The translations under genes and the position numbers were made by a program. A stretch of 64,000 nucleotides of DNA from Roseomonas fluvialis. Its GTDB lineage: Bacteria; Pseudomonadota; Alphaproteobacteria; Acetobacterales; Acetobacteraceae. Below the pieces are notes generated by a model. It was not told the DNA's origin. It saw only the letters and a program-made list of their open reading frames with translations, and did no database searches. The DNA lies in contig NZ_AP025637.1 of NCBI RefSeq assembly GCF_022846615.1, positions 744,001-808,000 of the forward strand, given 5' to 3'. Shown here piece after piece: positions 17,253 to 24,145 of the stretch (position 1 is its first letter; every line of letters starts with the position of its first letter).

Positions 17253-18272
17253 TCAGTCGACGCGCACGACCAGCTTGCCGAAGTTCTCGCCCTTGAGCAG
17301 GCCGATGAAGGCGCGCGGCGCATTCGCGAGGCCGTCCACCACATCCTCGCGCCAGCGCAGCTTCCCCGAACGGATCCAGCCCTCGGCCTCGGCGCGGAAC
17401 GTGCCGTAGCGCGACCAGCCTGTATCGGAGACGATGAAGCCCTGGACGCGCAGCCGCTTGCGCACGATGGGGCCGAGGTTCGGGCCCGGTGGCGCGCCGG
17501 CGGCATCCGCGCCTGGGGCCTCGTTGTACTGCGCGATCATGCCGCACATCACCATGCGGCCGAAATCGCGCAGCCGCGGGAACACCGCCGCCTGCGTCTT
17601 GCCGCCGACATTCTCCCAATAGACGTCGATGCCTTCCGGCACCGCGGCATCGAGCTGCGCATCGAGGTCGCCGTGATGATCGAGGCAGGCATCGAAGCCG
17701 AGTTCCTTTACGACGAAGTCGCACTTCTTCGCGCCGCCGGCCACGCCGACCACCTTGGCCCCGCGGAGCTTCGCGATCTGCCCGACCACCTGGCCGACAG
17801 CACCCGACGCGGCCGAGACCACCACGGTCTCGCCGGCCTTGGGCTGGCCGATATCCTCGAGGCCCGTCCAGGCGGTCAGCCCGGGCATGCCCAGCACGCC
17901 GAGGCTGGCCGACAGCGGCGGATCAGTGGCCGGCACCTTGAACAGCCGTTCCGGCCCGACCACCGAGAAGCGCTGCCAGCCGAAGCCGCCCAGCACCGTG
18001 TCGCCCGGCGCGAAGCCCGCGTGGCGGGAGGCCACGACCTCGCCGGCCGTCTGTCCTTCCATCACCGCGCCGAGCGCCACCGGCTTCGCATAGGATTTCA
18101 CATCCGCCATGCGCCCGCGCATGTAGGGGTCAAGCGAGAGGAAGCGGGCGCGCACCAGCACCTGGCCTTCGCCGGGTTCGGGGATCGGCGTCTCGACGAT
18201 GTCGAAATCCTCGGGCACCGGCGCGCCCACGGGGCGGCGCTTGAGCAGGATCTGCAGGTTGGTCTCGGCCAT
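17253..18272 (-). CDS. NADP-dependent oxidoreductase (CurA / leukotriene B4 dehydrogenase-like MDR)
   Basis: A 339-residue zinc-free medium-chain reductase. It opens with QILLKRRPVGAPVPEDFDI and SLDPYMRGRM, shows the nucleotide loop SAASGAVGQVVGQIAK (about 155-170) and YWENVGGKTQ, all typical of the CurA/PTGR group that reduces alpha,beta-unsaturated ketones and aldehydes with NADPH. The start was set at 18272 because GGAGG lies six bases upstream; the ATG two codons earlier directly abuts that site. It is the last gene before a repeat-containing intergenic stretch. Confidence 0.92.
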   Translation of the reverse strand: MAETNLQILLKRRPVGAPVPEDFDIVETPIPEPGEGQVLVRARFLSLDPYMRGRMADVKSYAKPVALGAVMEGQTAGEVVASRHAGFAPGDTVLGGFGWQRFSVVGPERLFKVPATDPPLSASLGVLGMPGLTAWTGLEDIGQPKAGETVVVSAASGAVGQVVGQIAKLRGAKVVGVAGGAKKCDFVVKELGFDACLDHHGDLDAQLDAAVPEGIDVYWENVGGKTQAAVFPRLRDFGRMVMCGMIAQYNEAPGADAAGAPPGPNLGPIVRKRLRVQGFIVSDTGWSRYGTFRAEAEGWIRSGKLRWREDVVDGLANAPRAFIGLLKGENFGKLVVRVD

Positions 18273-18315
18273 GGTCATCCTCCGGTCGGCAGGGAGGATG
18301 CCATGCGCGACGCGT

Positions 18316-18384
18316 CGCGGCGAGGCGCGCGGGCTGATGCCGCGGCGAGGCGCGCGGGCGGATGCCGCGGCGAGGCGCGCGGGC
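18316..18384. repeat. 25-bp GC-rich direct repeat, about 2.8 copies
   Basis: Three copies of CGCGGCGAGGCGCGCGGGC start at 18316, 18341 and 18366, spaced exactly 25 bases apart and separated by TGATGC or GGATGC. A further partial copy, AGGCGCGCGGGCTGA, lies at about 18398-18412. The tract is in the 256-base gap upstream of the reductase gene. Units are adjacent without spacers, so this is not a CRISPR. Confidence 0.8.
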
Positions 18385-18528
18385 ACAGGTTGTGGATAGG
18401 CGCGCGGGCTGAGCCGGCATCCGGCCGCATGATGCCATCGAACCGGATGCACTGCCCGGGAACCTGCGCGAGCCGCTCGTGTCACACCCATCCGCGCCGC
18501 ATCCGGGGCGGCGCGATGGCGGGCTCGG

Positions 18529-18717
18529 CTAGCGCCGTGCCTTGCCCTTGGCGATCTCGCGCTCGATCGACGACCGCTCGGTCGCGCCGGACCGGCGGAT
18601 GATCTCGCGCACGATGGCGGGCGAGACACGGTGGCGCTTCGCCAGGTAGGCGATGTCGTCCTCGATGCTCGCCGCCGGCTTCGCGGCGGCGGCCTCGGCA
18701 GTGTCATGGTCGGCCAT
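18529..18717 (-). CDS. Small DUF3606-like protein
   Basis: A 62-residue protein: Ala-rich start, then a helical region IAYLAKRHRVSPAIVREIIRR with the look of the DUF3606 domain (a short helix-turn-helix-like fold found in alphaproteobacteria). A basic C terminus follows. AGGAG lies six bases before the ATG, which supports a real gene. Function unknown; members often sit near stress genes, as here. Family assignment is from pattern only. Confidence 0.65.
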   Translation of the reverse strand: MADHDTAEAAAAKPAASIEDDIAYLAKRHRVSPAIVREIIRRSGATERSSIEREIAKGKARR

Positions 18718-18827
18718 CGGGGGCTCCTGTGGCGCGGCGGGCGCATCGCGCCGCCACGGTCGTGATGATGATCGCCCCCTGCGGCGGCGGGTAGCGCCGG
18801 CTGCCCGGCGCTGCCCGTTCGGGGGTG

Positions 18828-19283
18828 TTACTTGCGCCGCGCCTTGCGGGCGGCGTAGCGGGCGTCGCGCAGCGCCTTCTGCTCGGCAGCCAGCGCCAGG
18901 GCGCGGGCCTTCTTCTCGGCGTCGAGGAGGGCGGCGCGTTCCTCGGCCTCCATGGCGGCGGCGGCGGCCTCGCGGGCGGCCTCGGCATCGCGCCGCGCCT
19001 GTTCTGCGGCCTCACGGGCCAGTTCGGCCTGGCGGGCAGCTTCGGCGATGGCGCGACGCTCCGCTTCCTCGGCTTCGGCCTTCAACTGCGCGGCGCGCTC
19101 GGCCTCGCGGGCCAGGCGGCGGGCCTCGCGGGCTTCGGCGACCGCGCGCTGGGCGGCCAGGCGTTCCTGCACCACGGGATCATCCGGGCGGGGCTGGGCG
19201 CGGAAGCGCTCCATCATCGCTTGGCGGGCCTTTTCCGCGGCTTCGCGGCGGGAATTGTGATCGTCGCGCTTCAGACCTTGCAT
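18828..19283 (-). CDS. Alanine-rich coiled-coil protein, DUF6481-like
   Basis: A 151-residue, highly charged Ala/Glu/Arg protein predicted to be one long coiled coil. The N-terminal SRREAAEKARQAMMERFRAQ followed by RPDDPVVQERLAAQRA matches what I recall of the DUF6481 family of alphaproteobacteria. No catalytic residues; perhaps a nucleoid or RNA-associated protein, but that is a guess. No strong ribosome binding site is seen before the ATG. It lies 47 bases downstream of a 45-residue gene and in turn downstream of the cold-shock gene, all on the minus strand. Confidence 0.7.
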   Translation of the reverse strand: MQGLKRDDHNSRREAAEKARQAMMERFRAQPRPDDPVVQERLAAQRAVAEAREARRLAREAERAAQLKAEAEEAERRAIAEAARQAELAREAAEQARRDAEAAREAAAAAMEAEERAALLDAEKKARALALAAEQKALRDARYAARKARRK

Positions 19284-19330
19284 CGTGTCTTTCTGCTGTC
19301 CTGTGTCGTGGGGGTGCCTGTGTCGCGCGG

Positions 19331-19468
19331 TCAGCCCAGGATGTCGAGGACGATCCTGCGAATTTCGGCGGCGGAGAGCCCGCCCGGCTCGGGGGCACCC
19401 TGGCTGGGCGCGGGGGTGGTCGGCGCCGTACGCGTCGTGCGCCGGGCGGCCTGGTCATGGATATTCAT
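19331..19468 (-). CDS. 45-residue protein of unknown function
   Basis: A short reading frame with start at 19468 (GAG-containing weak site upstream). The N-terminal half is basic and Thr/Pro-rich and looks disordered; the C-terminal GLSAAEIRRIVLDILG forms an amphipathic helix. I recall similar short proteins with this ending next to cspA-type genes in related bacteria. Evidence for expression is only its position between two same-strand genes with compatible spacing. No function assigned. Confidence 0.5.
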   Translation of the reverse strand: MNIHDQAARRTTRTAPTTPAPSQGAPEPGGLSAAEIRRIVLDILG

Positions 19469-19660
19469 TGTGTCGTCTCGTTGATTCTTGGGTGGCGCAG
19501 CCCGCATTGGGGCAGCGCACGCCTGTCGGGGGATGGCGGCCTGGGCAGGCGGTTCAACCGCCCGCTGTGTCGGCCGGGGTGCCGGCCCGTCGGGGGCCGG
19601 CGGGCCCATGCGTCGCGCCCGGCCGATGGCCGGGGCATGCTGGGCCCGGTGGCGGATCGT

Positions 19661-19682
19661 GGCGGCGCCCGGGGGCGCCGCC
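19661..19682 (-). terminator. GC-rich hairpin after cold-shock gene
   Basis: GGCGGCGCC (19661-19669) and GGCGCCGCC (19674-19682) form a perfect 9-bp stem with a 4-base loop, eight bases past the cold-shock stop. There is no clear T-run on the minus strand. Confidence 0.55.
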
Positions 19683-19690
19683 CGGCCCGT

Positions 19691-19897
19691 TCAGGCGCGG
19701 CGGAGGTTGGTCGCCGAGGTCTTGCCCTGCTGACCCTTCTGCAGGTCAAACTCGAGCTTGTCGCCTTCCTGCGGCGTGCCGATCCCCGAACGCTCGACGT
19801 CGGAGATGTGCAGGAAGACGTCCTTGGAGCCGTCCTCGGGCTGGATGAAGCCGTAGCCCTTGGTCGCGTTGAACCACTTGATGGTGCCGGTCGTCAT
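19691..19897 (-). CDS. cspA: Cold-shock domain protein
   Basis: A 68-residue single CSD protein, the size of bacterial CspA. RNP1 is KGYGFIQPE, RNP2 is DVFLHISDV. It binds single-stranded RNA/DNA and acts as an RNA chaperone in the cytoplasm. The start MTTGTIKWFN is the standard one. The mRNA leader appears long: a plausible promoter lies about 150 bases upstream and the leader contains a perfect 16-bp palindrome, which fits the post-transcriptional control known for csp genes. The gene symbol marks the family, not proof of cold induction. Confidence 0.92.
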   Translation of the reverse strand: MTTGTIKWFNATKGYGFIQPEDGSKDVFLHISDVERSGIGTPQEGDKLEFDLQKGQQGKTSATNLRRA

Positions 19898-19930
19898 GGA
19901 GAAGTTCCGTATATGCGTGTTGCCGCCGCC

Positions 19931-19946
19931 GCACGGTACCGTGCGC
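19931..19946 (-). promoter_or_regulatory. Perfect 16-bp palindrome in csp leader
   Basis: CGCACGGTACCGTGCG reads the same on both strands and lies 34 bases before the csp ATG. It could be an operator or fold as a hairpin in the 5' leader. Confidence 0.5.
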
Positions 19947-20043
19947 CGGATCAATCTTCTGTAGGGAGCGGGCGGCGGGCTCGGGGCTCGTTCGAAGACG
20001 ACCGGAGAGAGCGCAGCAGGACCAAACAAAGCTGACAGACGGC

Positions 20044-20072
20044 TATGTAAGCCATTGGGCCCGCGATTCCAA
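20044..20072 (-). promoter_or_regulatory. Candidate promoter of csp gene
   Basis: On the minus strand TTGGAA (20072-20067) is separated by 17 bases from TACATA (20049-20044). The -35 box lies inside an inverted repeat GATTCC-AA-GGAATC (20065-20078), which could be an operator. Match to consensus is moderate. Confidence 0.4.
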
Positions 20073-20170
20073 GGAATCATTTGTGACGCCCTGTCGGCAT
20101 GCTGCGCGAAGGGCTGGATTCCGGGGCGCTTCGGCCGGTAAGTCACGACGACGCAGGCCAGGGGAGAGCG

Positions 20171-22810
20171 ATGGAGCCGACGCCGTGCTGGACGCCAGGG
20201 CGCCTGATCGCGGCCCTCGAAGCCCGTGGCGACGCGCCCGCCATCGTGACGATGCAGGGCGATGCCGCCACCCCCTGGCCCGCCGCCGCGATCGCGGGGC
20301 AGGTGCGGCTGCTCGCCACCGGATTATGCGCCGCCGGCCTGGCGCCTGGCGAAGCGGTCGCGATCCATGCACCGAATTCACCGGACTGGATCGTGGTGCG
20401 CCTGGCGATCGCCGCCGCCGGTGCGCTGCCCATGGCGATCGATGACCTGACCGAGACCGCGGCCGCCGAGGCCATCATCGCCGGCGCCGGCTGCCGCTGG
20501 CTGTTCGCCTCGGCCGCGCATGCCGCTGAACTCCAGCGGCGCGACGGCCTTCGCGTGGTGCTGGTGGACCGCCCGGCCGATGCCGATGGCTGGCACGCGC
20601 TGCGCGCCGCCGCCCCCGGCCCGCTGCCCGATCCCGCCCCGGGCGATGCCGCGCTGATCGTCGCGACCTCGGGCACCACCGGCGCGCCCAAGCTGTTCAC
20701 GCTGACGCATGCTAACCTGACCGCGAACCTGCAGGGCGTGCTGGCGCAGGGGCTGATCGGCGCCGGCGACCGCATGCTGGTGCCGCTGCCGCTGCACCAC
20801 GTCTATCCCTTCCTTGTCGGGTTGATGACGCCGATCGCCGCGCGGGCGACCATCATCCTGCCCGAGGCGGTGACCGGCCCGCTGCTGGTGCAGGCGCTCA
20901 AGGGCGGGCGCGCGACCATCATGATCGGCGTGCCGCGGCTGTATGTCGCGCTGCTGGCGGGGTTGCAGGCGCGCATCGCCGCGCGCGGGCGGGCCGCGGC
21001 GCTGGTCTTCGCCGGGCTGCTGGAAGTGGCCACCGCCCTGCGCAAGGGTGGCATGGATGTCGGCCGGCGACTGTTCGGCACCCTGCATGCGCAGATGGCG
21101 CCGGAGCTGCGCCTGATGGTCTCGGGCGGTGCCAAGTTGGATGCGGAGAGCACCTGGATGCTCGAGGCGCTGGGCTGGCGCGTGGCCAGCGGCTACGGCC
21201 TGGCCGAGACCGCATCCCTGTTCACCGGCAATACGCCCGCCGCCCAGCGCGTGGGATCGGAAGGCCGGCCGATCGCCGCGGGCACGCAGGTGCGCATCGC
21301 GCAGCCCGATGCGCTCGGCATCGGCGAGATCGAATTGCGCGGCCCGAACGTCTTCGACGGCTATCGCGACAATCCCGAGGCCAATGCGGCCGCCTTCACC
21401 ACCGATGGCTGGTTCCGCACCGGCGACCTGGGGCGCGTCGACACCGACGGCTTCCTGCACGTGACCGGCCGCAGCAAGGAACTGATCGTGCTGGGCGGCG
21501 GCAAGAACGTGATGCCGGAGGAGGTCGAGGCCGCCTACGCCGCCGATCCCGCGATCGGCGAGATCGCGGTGCTCGAGCGCGACGGCGCGCTGGTCGCGAT
21601 CGTGCTGCCCGACGCGGCTGCGCTGCGCGGCGCCGGCGCTGCCAGGCCCGAGGACGTGCTGCGCGTGGCACTGACCGCCGCTGCCCAGGACCTGCCATCC
21701 TACCAGCGTCTGGCCGGCTACGTGCTGGCGCGCGAGGCGTTGCCGCGCACGCGCCTGGGCAAGATCCAGCGCTTCCGCCTGCCGGCGCTGTACGACGACC
21801 TGCTGGCCGGCCGCACCGCCGCCGCGCCGCAGCCCTTGAACGAATCGGATGCCGCGCTGGTGGCGATGCCGGGCGCCGCGGCGGTGTGGGAGATCCTGAA
21901 GGCGCGCTATCCCGGCAAGCCGGTCGCGCCCGATGCCAGCCCATCGCTCGACCTGGGCATCGACAGCTTGGAATGGCTCTCGCTCGCGATGGAGATCGAG
22001 GCCCGGACCGGGTTGCGCCTGACCGAGGACGAGATGGCGGAGATGACGACCATTCGCGCGCTGCTGCTACGCGCGAGCGATGGCGCTCCCGCACCCGCGC
22101 CGCGCGACCCCGCGCTGGCCGCGGCCGAGGTCGCCGCCGCCACCACGCCGCCCTCGCCGCTGGTGTTCCCGCTGCGCGTGGCCGGATGGGCGGCTGCGCG
22201 CGGCATCGGGCGGGCGATGTTCGACCTGCGCGCGACCGGCGCGGACTCCGTCCCGCGCAGTGGGCCCTTCGTCATCGTGGCGAACCATGTCAGCGACCTT
22301 GACCCCGGGCTGGTCGCGGCCGCGCTGCCCTTCGGCGTGGCGCGGCGTCTGTGGTGGTCGGGTGCGGCGGAGCGGCTGTTCGTGAACCGCGTCGCGCGCG
22401 GGTTCAGCCGCACCTTCCAGGTGTTTCCGGTAGAGGAACGCGCGCCGGCGCAGGCGATCGCGATGGCGCGGGCGGTGCTCGCACGCGAGGATGGTCTGGT
22501 GTGGTTTCCGGAATCCTGGCGCTCGCCCGATGGGCAGTTGCAGCGCTTTCTGCCCGGCATCGGCCTGGTTCTGGACGGCATGGACGACGTCACGGTGATC
22601 CCCGCGCATATCGCCGGCGCCTTCGAGGCGATGCCGCGCGATGCGCGCCTGCCGCGGCGGCACCCGGTGCGCGTGGCCTTCGGCGCGCCGGTGCGCGCGG
22701 CGGCGCTGAGAAGCGACGCACCAGATGCACGCCAGCGTGCGGAGGCGGTGGCGCAGGCGCTGCACGACCTTGTGGCGGAGGTTGCGCGGGGGCGCCCGCC
22801 GAACGGTTGA
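20171..22810 (+). CDS. Three-domain AMP-ligase / acyl carrier protein / PlsC acyltransferase
   Basis: An 879-residue fusion. Residues 1-545 are an acyl-AMP ligase: SGTTGAPK (167-174), GYGLAET (341-347), WFRTGDLG (about 414-421), and the catalytic Lys in RLGKIQRF (531). Residues about 565-635 are an ACP with attachment Ser599 in LGIDSLEW. Residues about 665-870 are a PlsC-type acyltransferase with NHVSDLD (H706, D711) and VWFPES (779-782). It probably activates a fatty acid, loads it on its own ACP and transfers it to a lipid or other acceptor. Aas of E. coli has ligase and acyltransferase in the opposite order and no internal ACP. Start at 20171 has GGGGAG four bases upstream; an upstream 24-codon extension is unlikely. 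Confidence 0.92.
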   Translation: MEPTPCWTPGRLIAALEARGDAPAIVTMQGDAATPWPAAAIAGQVRLLATGLCAAGLAPGEAVAIHAPNSPDWIVVRLAIAAAGALPMAIDDLTETAAAEAIIAGAGCRWLFASAAHAAELQRRDGLRVVLVDRPADADGWHALRAAAPGPLPDPAPGDAALIVATSGTTGAPKLFTLTHANLTANLQGVLAQGLIGAGDRMLVPLPLHHVYPFLVGLMTPIAARATIILPEAVTGPLLVQALKGGRATIMIGVPRLYVALLAGLQARIAARGRAAALVFAGLLEVATALRKGGMDVGRRLFGTLHAQMAPELRLMVSGGAKLDAESTWMLEALGWRVASGYGLAETASLFTGNTPAAQRVGSEGRPIAAGTQVRIAQPDALGIGEIELRGPNVFDGYRDNPEANAAAFTTDGWFRTGDLGRVDTDGFLHVTGRSKELIVLGGGKNVMPEEVEAAYAADPAIGEIAVLERDGALVAIVLPDAAALRGAGAARPEDVLRVALTAAAQDLPSYQRLAGYVLAREALPRTRLGKIQRFRLPALYDDLLAGRTAAAPQPLNESDAALVAMPGAAAVWEILKARYPGKPVAPDASPSLDLGIDSLEWLSLAMEIEARTGLRLTEDEMAEMTTIRALLLRASDGAPAPAPRDPALAAAEVAAATTPPSPLVFPLRVAGWAAARGIGRAMFDLRATGADSVPRSGPFVIVANHVSDLDPGLVAAALPFGVARRLWWSGAAERLFVNRVARGFSRTFQVFPVEERAPAQAIAMARAVLAREDGLVWFPESWRSPDGQLQRFLPGIGLVLDGMDDVTVIPAHIAGAFEAMPRDARLPRRHPVRVAFGAPVRAAALRSDAPDARQRAEAVAQALHDLVAEVARGRPPNG

Positions 22811-22812
22811 GG

Positions 22813-22886
22813 CTGTCGCGCAGGATGCGCGCCTGTCGACTGTCGCGCAGGATGCGCGCCTGTCGACTGTCGCGCGGGATGCGCGC
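22813..22886. repeat. 27-bp direct repeat, nearly three copies
   Basis: CTGTCGCGCAGGATGCGCGC begins at 22813, 22840 and 22867 (the last with one base change), each separated by CTGTCGA so the period is 27 bases. The unit carries the short palindrome GCGC. It starts just after the stop of the fusion gene; further degenerate GCGCGC-rich sequence runs to about 22960. Units abut directly, so it is not a CRISPR. Confidence 0.8.
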
Positions 22887-23052
22887 TTCGCGACCGGCGC
22901 GCAGCCTGCGCGTCTGCGCCGCGCCCTGCATGTTGCATCGTGTCGCGCGCCATGCGGGCCCACGCCCGCGGCCGTGCCGCCACCGCCCCTGACGTGCGCG
23001 ACGAAGTCGCGCTAGCCTCCCGGCCAACAACGACAATCACCGGAGGACCGCC

Positions 23053-24042
23053 ATGCCCATCGCCCACGTCAGCGCCCGGCGCCGCGCCCTGCTGATCGGC
23101 AGCGGCGCGCTGCTGGCCGCGCCGCGCATCGCCAGCGCCAATTGGCCCGACCGGCCGATCCGCCTGGTGATCCCCTTCGGCGGCGGCGGGCAGACCGACA
23201 TCGTCTCCCGCGTGACGGCCGAGGCGCTGGCACAGCGCCTCGGCCAGCCGGTGCTGCCCGACAACCGCCCGGGCGGGGCCGGCAACACCGCCGCCGAGGC
23301 GGTCGCGCGCGCACCGGCCGATGGCTACACCGTGCTGGTCGCGACGCTCGGCACCAACAGCGGGCTGAACGCGCTGCTGTATCGCAACCTCGGCTATGAT
23401 TCCGCGCGGGATTTCACGCCGGTGGGCATGTTCTGCACCACCTCGAACCTGCTGATCGTGCACAACTCCGTCCCCGGGCGGAACTTCACCGAGGTGGTGG
23501 ACTGGATCCGCGCCAATCCCGGCAAGTTCAACTTCGCCTCGGCCGGCGTGGGCGCCATCACGCACCTCATCATGGAGGATGTCGGCGCGCGGCTGAACCT
23601 TGACATGGTGCACGTGCCCTATCGCCAGACCACCAATGCCATGACCGACCTGATCGCGGGGCGGGTGCAGGCGCGCTGTCTCGGCCTGCCGGAAGGCGAG
23701 GCGCTGCGCCGCACCGAGAGTGTGCGCGCGGTGGCGGTCACCACGCCCGGCCCGCGTCCCGAATGGCCAGGCGTGCCACCCATGAGCGAGACAATCCCGG
23801 GGTTCGAGGCGTCGTCCTATTTCGGCCTGGCGGTGCCGGCGCGCACGCCGCCCGAGGTGATCGCGCGGCTGAATGCAGCCCTGCAGGACGCGCTGGCGGA
23901 CGAACGCGTCCGCGCCGCCTATGCGCGCGTCGGCGCCGACCCGGCCGACCCGCAACCGCCGGAGGTCTTCGCCGCACGCGCAAGGCGGGAGGGCGAGCGC
24001 TGGGCCACGCTGATCCGCCGGCTGAACCTGGTCGCGGAATAG
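23053..24042 (+). CDS. Bug/TTT-family periplasmic solute receptor
   Basis: A 329-residue receptor with signal peptide RRRALLIGSGALLAAPRIASA and Bug strands IRLVIPFGGGGQTDIVSRV, LPDNRPGGAGNTAAEAVARA and ADGYTVLVAT. GGAGG stands six bases before the ATG. The ligand loop PFGGGGQTD keeps the Asp. The following gene is AsmA-like, not TctA/B, so this is another orphan receptor for a small carboxylate of unknown identity. Confidence 0.93.
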   Translation: MPIAHVSARRRALLIGSGALLAAPRIASANWPDRPIRLVIPFGGGGQTDIVSRVTAEALAQRLGQPVLPDNRPGGAGNTAAEAVARAPADGYTVLVATLGTNSGLNALLYRNLGYDSARDFTPVGMFCTTSNLLIVHNSVPGRNFTEVVDWIRANPGKFNFASAGVGAITHLIMEDVGARLNLDMVHVPYRQTTNAMTDLIAGRVQARCLGLPEGEALRRTESVRAVAVTTPGPRPEWPGVPPMSETIPGFEASSYFGLAVPARTPPEVIARLNAALQDALADERVRAAYARVGADPADPQPPEVFAARARREGERWATLIRRLNLVAE

Positions 24043-24145
24043 CCGCGCGCCGCTGGCTGGTGTATGGCGCGGCTCGGCCCGGCAGGGGCAACGCGGCAGC
24101 ATGCGGCGCGTTGTCGTGCCGGGGCCTTGTCGGGAGCACGGGCGG

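Noticed and set aside
18316..18412. CRISPR-like tandem repeats here and at 22813-22886
   Set aside because: Units abut without variable spacers and no cas gene is present.
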